NCBI RefSeq assembly: GCF_965218685.1
Contig: NZ_OZ244657.1
Coordinates: 930,001 to 994,000, forward strand
Length of the DNA stretch: 64,000 nucleotides
Reading direction: 5' to 3'
From: Thalassobius sp965218685
GTDB taxonomy: Bacteria > Pseudomonadota > Alphaproteobacteria > Rhodobacterales > Rhodobacteraceae
In this document: positions 8,649 through 16,406 of the stretch, piece after piece
Numbering within the stretch: the stretch's first letter is position 1
Layout of the letters: each line of letters starts with the position of its first letter
Notes under the pieces: model-generated
The model's database searches: none
Told to the model about the DNA's origin: nothing
What the model saw: only the letters and a program-made list of their open reading frames with translations
Position numbers and translations under genes: made by a program

Positions 8649-8828
8649 TTGCCAGAACTTACGCTGACACCCCTGATTGCGACCGTGATCTTCGTTATTG
8701 CCTGCCTCTGCGGCTACCAATACCGCCGCGTGTGGAAGGCCGAAGGGCCACGCTGGCAGCTTTGGTTGTTCGGCCTGCTGGCCGCATCGGGCCTGCTGAT
8801 TTTGGGATTCGTGCCCCTGGCGAGCTAG
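8649..8828 (+). CDS. Small two-span membrane protein (59 residues)
   Basis: A TTG-initiated frame preceded by GGAGAGAAG at a good distance encodes a 59-residue protein: PELTLTPLIATVIFVIACLC (first span), a short basic loop GYQYRRVWKAEGPRW, then LWLFGLLAASGLLILGF (second span). Positive charges in the single loop suggest that both ends face the periplasm. I do not recognise a named family. Support comes from the strong ribosome site, the clear membrane topology and the compact fit between the CBS gene and nqrM, whose stop lies 9 bases away on the other strand. Confidence 0.6.
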   Translation: MPELTLTPLIATVIFVIACLCGYQYRRVWKAEGPRWQLWLFGLLAASGLLILGFVPLAS

Positions 8829-8837
8829 ACCGGCGCC

Positions 8838-9083
8838 TTAGGCGTTTTCAGCTTCCATCTGGGCGCGCTCCAGCATCTTTTTCGCGCGTGGACAGGCCAG
8901 GCGGTCGCGCAGGGGGCTGTCGGGGTCGATGTCTTTCTTGCAGACCACGCACTGATCCGCGTCGCTGATCGCATTCAACCCGCCGCAGCTGCCCTTGATG
9001 GACTTGTTCATCAGGATCACACCCAGGGACATGCCAAGGATGATCAGCAGCAGCAGACCGAAAGCGAAAAAAAACGTGGCCAT
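8838..9083 (-). CDS. nqrM: Na+-NQR maturation protein NqrM (DUF539)
   Basis: NqrM is needed to mature the Na+-translocating NADH:quinone oxidoreductase, most likely by delivering iron to the Cys4-coordinated site between NqrD and NqrE. The 81-residue protein has one N-terminal membrane span (residues 3-25) and the family's conserved cysteines in SIKGSCGGLN and CVVCKKD, plus CPRAK near the end. It lies just downstream of apbE on the minus strand (25 bases), and both diverge from nqrA. This is the usual association with NQR genes. Confidence 0.95.
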   Translation of the reverse strand: MATFFFAFGLLLLIILGMSLGVILMNKSIKGSCGGLNAISDADQCVVCKKDIDPDSPLRDRLACPRAKKMLERAQMEAENA

Positions 9084-9108
9084 GGCGGCAAAGTCCTTTG
9101 GTTGCGAG

Positions 9109-10194
9109 TTATGACGTCAACTCGGTGAAGCGGGTACTTGCGGTTGGTTTAAACACAAGTTCGGCGGAACTTGTATCACGTTCAATGAACAGAACTGCAA
9201 GATTCTGTGCCTCTGCGATCATAAGTCCCTTTTCGCGGCCCAATGTCAGCATCGCCGTGGCCCAAGCGTCGGCCAGCATCCCATTTTCCGCCAACACCGT
9301 AGCCGAGGCCGTCCGGTGCGTGATTGGCCGCCCCGTCACCGGGTCGATGATATGCGAGAACCGCCTGCCATTCTGTTCGAAGTAATTGCGATAATCCCCG
9401 GAAGAGGCCATCCCCATGTCGGAGACGCCAACTACGTCAATCAGGCCTCCGGACAGGGCGGCGGGTTTCTCGATGCCGATTTGCCAAGGCAGGCCTTCGG
9501 CATTGGCGCCAGAGGCATAAAGATCTCCGCCGATCTCGACCATATAATCGGTGATTCCCAGCGTTTCGAGCGCTTCGCCCACCTGATCAGCGCCATAGCC
9601 CTTGGCGATCGCGGCCAGATACACCTGTGTGTGTGGCTGTTTCTTCTGCATCGTGTTTTCGCCGACGATCAACGTATCGCCGTGGCCGGAGTGGGCCAAA
9701 GCTTCGGCGATCTGCGCGTCCGTTGGGACACGCTTTCCACCATCCTTGCCAAACCCCCACAGTTCGATCAATGGGCCCATCGTTGTATCGAAACGGCCTT
9801 CGCTTGCCTGGTGCACCTGTTCAGCCGCGTGCATCAAGGCCATCAGTTCGGGCGACAGGGCAACGGAATCGACACTTGTTTGGGCATTGAACCGCGAGAT
9901 TTCGGACGTGTTGTCCCAGTTGGACATTTGCTGGTTGACGCGCTGCAGGGCCACGTCAATTTTCGCCCGTGCCTCGCGGTCGTCGACCCGGCGATTCTTG
10001 TCGATGGCAACCACATTGTAAGTGGTCCCCATGGTGTAGCCCGAGATCTTAAGGACGTTGGCGTCGGGCTTACACGCTGCAAGGGCCAGAGTCATTAAGA
10101 GGAACGATCGGCGAGAAAAAGTGGCAGGTTCGGACACGAGAGCATTCCCATCGAGGTCAGTGCGACTTGGGGCCGGCTTTTCGGCCAGTTTCAA
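9109..10194 (-). CDS. apbE: FAD:protein FMN transferase, Tat/lipoprotein-type signal
   Basis: ApbE cleaves FAD and attaches FMN through a phosphoester bond to Thr/Ser of target proteins such as NqrB and NqrC. The 361-residue protein has a twin-arginine-like FSRRSFLL followed by a hydrophobic core and a lipobox LALAAC, so it is probably an exported lipoprotein facing the periplasm, where the NqrC flavin site lies. Family motifs are YTMGTTYNV, MSNWDNTSEISRFN, AIAKGYGADQV, EIGGDLYASG and the C-terminal DPVTGRPITH. It is divergent from nqrA across about 100 bases and upstream of nqrM, so the flavinylation and metal-maturation factors are transcribed together. Confidence 0.96.
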   Translation of the reverse strand: MKLAEKPAPSRTDLDGNALVSEPATFSRRSFLLMTLALAACKPDANVLKISGYTMGTTYNVVAIDKNRRVDDREARAKIDVALQRVNQQMSNWDNTSEISRFNAQTSVDSVALSPELMALMHAAEQVHQASEGRFDTTMGPLIELWGFGKDGGKRVPTDAQIAEALAHSGHGDTLIVGENTMQKKQPHTQVYLAAIAKGYGADQVGEALETLGITDYMVEIGGDLYASGANAEGLPWQIGIEKPAALSGGLIDVVGVSDMGMASSGDYRNYFEQNGRRFSHIIDPVTGRPITHRTASATVLAENGMLADAWATAMLTLGREKGLMIAEAQNLAVLFIERDTSSAELVFKPTASTRFTELTS

Positions 10195-10296
10195 GGCCTT
10201 TTCAACAAGTAAATAGCCAAAAAGTCTACATTTGGACTTTCACAAATGGGCCATGTATCGCATAAGCCAACAAACTTTCGCTAGAGGTCAGAGACG

Positions 10297-11637
10297 TTGA
10301 AGCGTTTTTCGTTAAGAAAAGGATTGGATGTACCCATTCAGGGGGAACCCAAGGCCGAGATTCAAGCCAACTCGAATGTGAAAACCGTGGGTATCTTGGG
10401 GGACGACTACATCTCTCTCAAACCGCGCATCCTGGTCGCCGAAGGTGATCTGGTCGGCGCCGGCACCCCAGTGATGTTCGACAAGGACACGCCCGAAGCC
10501 CAGATCGTGTCGCCCGTTTCCGGGCAGATCAAAGCGATCAACCGGGGCGCCCGCCGCAAACTGATCAGCATCGAGATCGAAGTGAATGAGGGCACAGCCC
10601 CCGTCGACTTCTCGGGTGTTGGCAATGCCGATACCGCCGAGGGTCTGGTCGAACGCCTGTGCGCCGCGGGTCTGTGGACTTCGTTTCGGACGCGTCCCTA
10701 TTCCAAGGTACCCGCCCCAGCCAGCCGGCCCACCGCGATCTTCGTGAACGCCATGGAGACCGAGCCGTTGGCCGCCGACCCCGCCGGCATTATCGCCGCT
10801 GACGCCGACGCATTCGCCAAGGGTTTGGCTGCGATCACCTTGCTGACCGATGGCGCGACTTATTTGTGCCAGGCTGACGGCGCTGACATCCCCGGTGCTG
10901 ACCTGCCGGGCGTCGAGGCCGCAGCGTTTGCCGGCCCGCACCCCGCTGGCCTGCCCGGCACGCACATCCATTTCTTGCACCCGCCCAAGGCTGATCAGGC
11001 CGTTTGGACCATCGGTTACCATGACGTGATAGTCATCGGGCGCTTGCTGCTGACCGGCACGCTGGACACCTCGCGCGTGATTTCTCTGGCTGGGCCGGTC
11101 TGCAAGGAGCCGCGTCTGGTGAAAACCGTTGCTGGTGCCTCGATGGCTGATCTGGTTGCTGCTGATTTGCCGCAGGATCTGCCCGTGCGCATGATCTCGG
11201 GGTCGGTTCTTAGCGGCCGCATGGGCGAAGGTGAGAACGGTTATCTGGGCCGCTATGCGCGCCAGATCACCCTGATTGAAGAAGATCACAAGCAGATCCC
11301 GATGGGTTGGATCCGTCCGATGTTCTCGAAATTCGCGGTGCAGCCGGTGCTGGGCTCGGCCCTGTCGCGCGCCAAGTTCCCGCTGACCTCGAACCTGAAC
11401 GGCGGTCGCCGCGCCATGGTGCCGACCGGCACGTTCGAAACGCTGATGCCGCAGGATTACCTGCCCACGCAGCTGCTGCGCGCGCTTCTGGTGATGGACA
11501 CCGATCAGGCTCAGCTGCTGGGTGCGCTGGAGCTGGACGAAGAAGACCTGGGCCTGGTCGGCTTTGCCTGCCCGGCCAAGTATGAATACGGAATTGCCCT
11601 GCGCGATTGCCTGACGAAGATCGAGAAAGAGGGGTAA
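10297..11637 (+). CDS. nqrA: Na+-translocating NADH:quinone oxidoreductase subunit A
   Basis: NqrA is the cytoplasmic subunit that takes part in quinone binding in the six-subunit sodium pump. The 446 residues are the normal length and begin FSLRKGLDVPIQGEP, the hallmark of the family. The lipoyl-like segment LVAEGDLVGAGTPVM and the later RPMFSKFAVQPVLGSALS are also typical. The start codon is TTG at 10297, with GAGGT upstream; no ATG fits. It is first in the nqrABCDEF operon, three bases before nqrB. The pump couples NADH oxidation to Na+ export, which fits a marine bacterium. Confidence 0.97.
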   Translation: MKRFSLRKGLDVPIQGEPKAEIQANSNVKTVGILGDDYISLKPRILVAEGDLVGAGTPVMFDKDTPEAQIVSPVSGQIKAINRGARRKLISIEIEVNEGTAPVDFSGVGNADTAEGLVERLCAAGLWTSFRTRPYSKVPAPASRPTAIFVNAMETEPLAADPAGIIAADADAFAKGLAAITLLTDGATYLCQADGADIPGADLPGVEAAAFAGPHPAGLPGTHIHFLHPPKADQAVWTIGYHDVIVIGRLLLTGTLDTSRVISLAGPVCKEPRLVKTVAGASMADLVAADLPQDLPVRMISGSVLSGRMGEGENGYLGRYARQITLIEEDHKQIPMGWIRPMFSKFAVQPVLGSALSRAKFPLTSNLNGGRRAMVPTGTFETLMPQDYLPTQLLRALLVMDTDQAQLLGALELDEEDLGLVGFACPAKYEYGIALRDCLTKIEKEG

Positions 11638-11640
11638 TCC

Positions 11641-12840
11641 ATGGGACTGCGTAACTTCTTTGATCGGATCGAGCCGCAATTCGAAAAAGGCGGCAAGTAC
11701 GAGAAATACTTCCCCATCTACGAGATGGTCGAAAGTTTTCTGTACACCCCGAAGACCGTAACCACCGTTGCGCCCCACGCGCGTTCCTATGTGGATATGA
11801 AGCGGATCATGACCTATGTCGTGATTGCCACGATCCCCTGTATCCTGATGGCGCTGTATAACACCGGCTATCAAACCAACATGGCGATTGCCGAGTTTGG
11901 TGCCTCGGGCTGGCGTGCTGCGATCATCGACGCGCTGGGTATCGGCTTCAACGCTGCGAACCCGTTGGCGAATATGCTGCACGGGCTGATGTATTTCCTG
12001 CCAGTTTATATCGTGACGCTGGTTGCGGGCGGTATCTTCGAGGTGATCTTTGCCACCATCCGCAAACACGAGGTGAACGAGGGTTTCCTTGTGTCCTCGA
12101 TGCTGTACGCGCTGATCGTTCCGGCCACCACACCGCTGTGGCAGGTCGCGCTGGGCATCATCTTTGGCGTCGTGATCGGCAAAGAGGTTTTTGGCGGCAC
12201 TGGCAAGAACTTCCTGAACCCCGCTCTGACGGGTCGGGCGTTCCTGTACTTTGCCTATCCCGCTCAGCTGTCGGGCGACAGCGTCTGGGTGCCGGTTGAC
12301 GGGTTCACCGGCGCGACCGCGCTGGCTGTGTCCGCATCGGAAGGTTATCAGAACCTGGCCGCCCACGGCATGAGCTGGTGGGACAGCTTCTATGGCTTTA
12401 TCCCCGGTTCAATGGGCGAAACCTCGACCTTGGCCGCGCTGATCGGCTTGGCCTTCCTGCTGTTCACCAAGATTGCCAACTACCGGATGGTTGTCGGCTG
12501 TCTGGCCGGGATGATCGGGTTTTCGTTGCTGCTGAACTGGATCGGGTCGGACACCAACCCGATGTTCGCGATGCCATGGTATTGGCACCTGGTGCTGGGC
12601 GGCTATGCCTTTGGCCTGGTTTTCATGGTGACCGAGCCTGTTTCGGGCGCACACACCAATATGGGCCGCTACTTCTATGGTGCGCTGATCGGGTTCATGG
12701 TGGTGATGATCCGCGTTGTGAACCCCGCCTTCCCCGAAGGCATGATGCTGGCCATCCTGTTCGGCAACGTTTTCGCACCCCTGATCGACTATTTCGTCGT
12801 TCAGGCCAACATTAAACGCAGGGCAAAGCGACATGGCTGA
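11641..12840 (+). CDS. nqrB: Na+-translocating NADH:quinone oxidoreductase subunit B
   Basis: NqrB is the large integral membrane subunit that carries covalent FMN, riboflavin and the main ion path. It has 399 residues and multiple membrane spans. The ApbE target motif is seen as DGFTGATALAV, which puts the flavinylated threonine at Thr226. Other family segments are NPLANMLHGLMYFLP, GGTGKNFLNPALTGRAFLYF and EPVSGAHTNMGRYFYG. The start overlaps nothing, with the nqrA stop three bases upstream, and the end overlaps the nqrC start by eight bases, which implies coupled translation. Confidence 0.98.
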   Translation: MGLRNFFDRIEPQFEKGGKYEKYFPIYEMVESFLYTPKTVTTVAPHARSYVDMKRIMTYVVIATIPCILMALYNTGYQTNMAIAEFGASGWRAAIIDALGIGFNAANPLANMLHGLMYFLPVYIVTLVAGGIFEVIFATIRKHEVNEGFLVSSMLYALIVPATTPLWQVALGIIFGVVIGKEVFGGTGKNFLNPALTGRAFLYFAYPAQLSGDSVWVPVDGFTGATALAVSASEGYQNLAAHGMSWWDSFYGFIPGSMGETSTLAALIGLAFLLFTKIANYRMVVGCLAGMIGFSLLLNWIGSDTNPMFAMPWYWHLVLGGYAFGLVFMVTEPVSGAHTNMGRYFYGALIGFMVVMIRVVNPAFPEGMMLAILFGNVFAPLIDYFVVQANIKRRAKRHG

Positions 12841-13651
12841 CAACAACCAGACCCCCGCCGAAGCCAAGGGTTTCATCCGCCGTTTTCTGGATGCTCCGCC
12901 TGACACCGTAGGTAAGACGATTTTCGTTGCCGTAGCGGTTTGTCTGGTTGCGTCGATCGTCGTGTCGGCCGCCGCAGTGGCGCTGCGCCCGATGCAGGCT
13001 GTCAACGCGCTTAAGGACAAGCAGATCAACATTCTGCAGGTCGCGGGCATCTATGATCCCGCACAGGACGTGGTCGAGGCTTTCGCTGCCTTCGAACCGC
13101 AAATCCTGGAGCTGGAGACCGGCGTCTTCACCGATCAGTTCGACCCGGCCTCTTTTGATGACCGCGACGCAGCTGACGATCCGGCGACCTCGGTCGCACT
13201 GGCCGACGATCCGGCTGGCATTGGCCGTCAGGGCAAGTTTGTCACTGTTTACCTGCTGCGCGACGAGGTCGGCGCCATCGACAAGGTGATCCTGCCGATC
13301 CATGGCTATGGCCTGTGGTCCACCCTCTATGGCTTCATCGCGCTGGAGGAGAACGGCAACGATATCTTCGGGCTGCAGTTCTATGAACACGCCGAAACGC
13401 CCGGTCTGGGCGCCGAGGTGGACAACCCGCGCTGGAAAGCCTTGTGGAACGGCAAGAAGCTGGCCGATGAAAACGGCAAGCTGCAGATCAGCGTGACCAA
13501 AACGGTCCCGGCTGCTGGCCCCGAGCATCACATCGATGCGCTGGCCGGTGCAACGCTGACCACGGCCGGCGTCCACAACCTGGTGAACTTCTGGATGGGG
13601 GAGGCGGGCTATGCCCGATTCCTTGAGAACCTGAAAGCGGGGAATATCTAA
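12833..13651 (+). CDS. nqrC: Na+-translocating NADH:quinone oxidoreductase subunit C
   Basis: NqrC has one N-terminal membrane anchor (about 28-50) and a periplasmic FMN-binding domain whose flavin is attached by ApbE. The 272-residue protein shows IHGYGLWSTLYGFIAL and ETPGLGAEVDNPRW, both family hallmarks. The attachment motif reads DALAGATLTTAGV, with Thr241 as the expected FMN site; the position usually held by Ser/Thr (S/T-G-A-T) is alanine here. That position is not the modified residue, so function is probably kept. The stop shares a base with the nqrD start (TAATG). Confidence 0.97.
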   Translation: MADNNQTPAEAKGFIRRFLDAPPDTVGKTIFVAVAVCLVASIVVSAAAVALRPMQAVNALKDKQINILQVAGIYDPAQDVVEAFAAFEPQILELETGVFTDQFDPASFDDRDAADDPATSVALADDPAGIGRQGKFVTVYLLRDEVGAIDKVILPIHGYGLWSTLYGFIALEENGNDIFGLQFYEHAETPGLGAEVDNPRWKALWNGKKLADENGKLQISVTKTVPAAGPEHHIDALAGATLTTAGVHNLVNFWMGEAGYARFLENLKAGNI

Positions 13652-14304
13652 TGGCACACAAGCGCAGAGAAATGCTGGTCGATCCGCTGGTCGACAACAA
13701 CCCGATCACGCTGCAGGTGCTGGGCATTTGTTCGGCCCTGGCTGTGACCTCGTCCTTGCAGGTGGCCTTTGTGATGGCCATCGCGGTGACACTGGTGACG
13801 GCGTTTTCGTCCATGTTCATCTCGATGATCCGCAGCCAGATCCCCGGTTCGATCCGGATCATCGTGCAGATGGTGATCATCGCGTCGCTGGTGATCCTGG
13901 TGGACCAGATGCTCAAGGCCTATGCCTTTGAGATTTCAAAAACGCTGTCGGTGTTCGTGGGCCTGATCATCACCAACTGTATCGTGATGGGCCGCGCCGA
14001 GGCGTTTGCGATGAAAAACCCGCCGATCGACAGTTTCATCGACGGTATCGGCAACGGTCTGGGCTATGGATTGATCCTGATGCTGGTCGGTGTCATCCGC
14101 GAGCTGTTCGGTTCCGGCAGCCTGTTTGGTGTCACCATTCTGGAGACAGTCAACAACGGTGGCTGGTACGTGCCCAACGGCCTGCTGCTGCTGCCACCCT
14201 CGGCCTTCTTCATCATCGGTCTGATCATCTGGGCCTTCCGCACCTGGAAGCCCGGTCAGGTCGAAGAGCGCGAGTACAAAATTCAAACGGTGGAGGGACA
14301 CTGA
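13651..14304 (+). CDS. nqrD: Na+-translocating NADH:quinone oxidoreductase subunit D
   Basis: NqrD is one of two homologous six-span membrane subunits (with NqrE) that hold the intramembrane iron centre between them. The 217 residues include the family's LVDNNPITLQVLGICSALAV start and the cysteine-bearing LGICSAL and ITNCIVMGRAEAFAM segments that supply metal ligands. The C-terminal helix GLLLLPPSAFFIIGLIIW is followed by a short cytoplasmic tail. It overlaps nqrE at TGATG. Maturation would depend on NqrM at 8838. Confidence 0.97.
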   Translation: MAHKRREMLVDPLVDNNPITLQVLGICSALAVTSSLQVAFVMAIAVTLVTAFSSMFISMIRSQIPGSIRIIVQMVIIASLVILVDQMLKAYAFEISKTLSVFVGLIITNCIVMGRAEAFAMKNPPIDSFIDGIGNGLGYGLILMLVGVIRELFGSGSLFGVTILETVNNGGWYVPNGLLLLPPSAFFIIGLIIWAFRTWKPGQVEEREYKIQTVEGH

Positions 14305-14912
14305 TGGAAGGTCTCATCTCACTTGCGGTCAAGGCGATCTTTGTTGAAAACCTGGCCCTGTCCTTCTTTCTGGGCATGTGTACGTTCATCGCGGTGTCGA
14401 AAAAGATCTCGACGGCGATCGGTCTGGGTATCTCGGTTATGGTCGTGCAGGCGATTACCGTGCCAGCCAACAATCTGATCCTGTCGTACCTACTGGCGCC
14501 CGGTGCGTTGGCTTGGGCGGGCTTTCCGGATGTCGATCTGACCTTTCTGGGCCTGATCTCGTATATCGGGGTGATCGCGGCGCTGGTTCAGATCCTGGAG
14601 ATGGTTCTGGATAAGTATTTCCCGCCCCTCTACAACGCCTTGGGTGTTTTCCTGCCCCTGATCACCGTGAACTGCGCCATCCTGGGTGGGTCGCTGTTCA
14701 TGGTCGAGCGTGGCTATAACTTCACCGAGGCTGCCACCTATGGCGTTTCCTCGGGCTTTGGTTGGGCCCTGGCCATCACCGCGATGGCGGGTGTGCGGGA
14801 AAAGCTGAAATACTCTGATATCCCTGACGGGCTTCAGGGCCTGGGCATCACCTTCATCACCGCAGGTCTGATGGCTTTGGCCTTCATGTCCTTCTCTGGC
14901 GTGAAACTCTGA
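14304..14912 (+). CDS. nqrE: Na+-translocating NADH:quinone oxidoreductase subunit E
   Basis: A 202-residue membrane subunit with about six spans, homologous to NqrD but inserted with inverted topology. Signature segments are FVENLALSFFLGMCTFIAVS, with the metal-ligand cysteine in GMC, and LITVNCAILGGSLFMVER, with the second cysteine in NCA. Together with NqrD it forms the path for electrons through the membrane. Its gene is followed by nqrF after 12 bases. Confidence 0.97.
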   Translation: MEGLISLAVKAIFVENLALSFFLGMCTFIAVSKKISTAIGLGISVMVVQAITVPANNLILSYLLAPGALAWAGFPDVDLTFLGLISYIGVIAALVQILEMVLDKYFPPLYNALGVFLPLITVNCAILGGSLFMVERGYNFTEAATYGVSSGFGWALAITAMAGVREKLKYSDIPDGLQGLGITFITAGLMALAFMSFSGVKL

Positions 14913-14924
14913 GGATCCAAAGTT

Positions 14925-16148
14925 ATGGAAACATTCGGCCTTGGAATCGTTCTGTTCACTCTGATCGTCCTTGCCCTTGTGACGATCATTCTGGCCGCGC
15001 GGTCAAAATTGGTGTCCAGCGGCGACGTGAATATCACCATTAATGGCGAGAAAACCATCGCGGTGCCCGCCGGTGGCAAACTGCTGCAAACGCTGGCGGA
15101 ACAGAAACTGTTCGTCCCGTCGGCTTGTGGCGGCGGCGGAACCTGTGCGCAGTGTCGGGTAAGGATCCACTCGGGTGGCGGTTCGATCCTGCCCACCGAG
15201 GAAAGCCATATCACCAAGCGAGAAGCGGCATGTGGCGACCGCCTGTCCTGTCAGGTTGCGGTCAAGCAGGACATGGAAATCGAAGTCCCCGAGGAAGTGT
15301 TCGGCGTCAAAAAGTGGGAATGCACCGTACGTTCTAACGACAACGTCGCGACCTTCATCAAGGCGCTGGTGCTGGAACTGCCCGAAGGCGAGGACGTGAA
15401 CTTCCGTGCGGGTGGCTACATCCAGATCGAAGCGCCTGCGCATCAGTTGAAGTACACCGAGTTCGACGTGCAGGAAGAATACCGCGAAGACTGGGACAAG
15501 TTTAACCTGTGGCAGTATGACTCCACGGTGGCTGAGCCGATTGAACGCGCCTATTCGATGGCCAACTATCCGGACGAAAAAGGCATCATCATGCTGAACG
15601 TCCGTGTCGCTTCACCGCCTCCAGGCTCGACGGGTATTCCCGCTGGTCAGATGTCCTCGTACATCTTCAACCTGAAACCCGGTGATAAAGTCACCATCTC
15701 CGGCCCGTTCGGCGAATTCTTCGCCCGCGAGACTGAAAAGGAAATGGTTTTCATCGGTGGTGGTGCCGGCATGGCCCCCATGCGGTCGCATATCTTTGAT
15801 CAGCTTAAGCGCCTGAAAAACAAAGATCGCAAGATCACCTTCTGGTACGGCGCGCGCTCGAAGAAAGAGATGTTCTTTGTTGAGGATTTCGACGAACTGG
15901 CCGCCGAGTTCCCCAACTTCACCTGGCACGTGGCTCTGTCCGATGCCCTGCCCGAGGATGACTGGGGTGGCTACACAGGCTTTATCCACAACGTTCTGTA
16001 CGAGGAATACCTCAAGAACCACCCGGCGCCCGAGGATTGCGAATACTACATGTGTGGCCCGCCCATCATGAACCAGTCGGTGATCAACATGCTCTTGGAT
16101 CTGGGCGTTGATCGCGAAGACATCATGCTGGATGATTTCGGCGGATAA
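14925..16148 (+). CDS. nqrF: Na+-translocating NADH:quinone oxidoreductase subunit F
   Basis: NqrF is the electron entry subunit: one N-terminal membrane span (about 5-25), a 2Fe-2S ferredoxin domain, and an FAD/NADH reductase domain. The cluster ligands are Cys68, Cys74, Cys77 and Cys109 (ACGGGGTCAQC and CQVAV). The FAD-binding motif is RAYS at 208-211, and the NADH-binding strand is GGGAGMAPMRSH. The C-terminus YYMCGPPIMNQSV with the final DDFGG is canonical. The 407 residues match the family. A Rho-independent terminator follows at 16155, closing the operon. Confidence 0.98.
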   Translation: METFGLGIVLFTLIVLALVTIILAARSKLVSSGDVNITINGEKTIAVPAGGKLLQTLAEQKLFVPSACGGGGTCAQCRVRIHSGGGSILPTEESHITKREAACGDRLSCQVAVKQDMEIEVPEEVFGVKKWECTVRSNDNVATFIKALVLELPEGEDVNFRAGGYIQIEAPAHQLKYTEFDVQEEYREDWDKFNLWQYDSTVAEPIERAYSMANYPDEKGIIMLNVRVASPPPGSTGIPAGQMSSYIFNLKPGDKVTISGPFGEFFARETEKEMVFIGGGAGMAPMRSHIFDQLKRLKNKDRKITFWYGARSKKEMFFVEDFDELAAEFPNFTWHVALSDALPEDDWGGYTGFIHNVLYEEYLKNHPAPEDCEYYMCGPPIMNQSVINMLLDLGVDREDIMLDDFGG

Positions 16149-16154
16149 GACATC

Positions 16155-16190
16155 GAAAACCGGCCTGAGATTTCAGGTCGGTTTTTCTTT
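16155..16190 (+). terminator. Terminator of the nqr operon
   Basis: AAAACCGGCCTGA, a short loop, then TCAGGTCGGTTTTT forms a long hairpin with one mismatch ending in a T-run (TTTTTCTTT), seven bases after the nqrF stop. This is a standard Rho-independent terminator. Confidence 0.9.
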
Positions 16191-16348
16191 GACTCGGGGG
16201 AGGTGTGGAATCCTCCTGCGGATGTGCGTAAATATCCTGAAAGAAGCGGTTTGTTGATCGGTCCGTAAGGCAACGCGGTTCAGATCTGAGGGTCAATACC
16301 CTCTCATTTTACCGCGCATCTGCTGGGAAATCAAAGGGCTGCCTAACA

Positions 16349-16386
16349 AAAAAGAAGCGCCCTTTTTGGGGGCGCTTCTTTCGTTT
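16349..16386 (-). terminator. Terminator of acnB
   Basis: On the minus strand AAGAAGCGCCC, a loop CCAAAAA, and GGGCGCTTCTT form an 11-base-pair stem followed by TTTTTTG. It starts about 21 bases after the acnB stop. The A-run on the other side means it can also act in the opposite direction against readthrough from nqr. Confidence 0.9.
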
Positions 16387-16406
16387 TTCCAGATCTGGCC
16401 TGAGCC

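Noticed and set aside
10312..12366. 684-codon minus-strand open frame opposite nqrA and nqrB
   Set aside because: Antisense shadow of high-GC codon use; no family pattern, low-complexity His/Arg/Gln-rich translation, while the plus strand encodes two canonical subunits.
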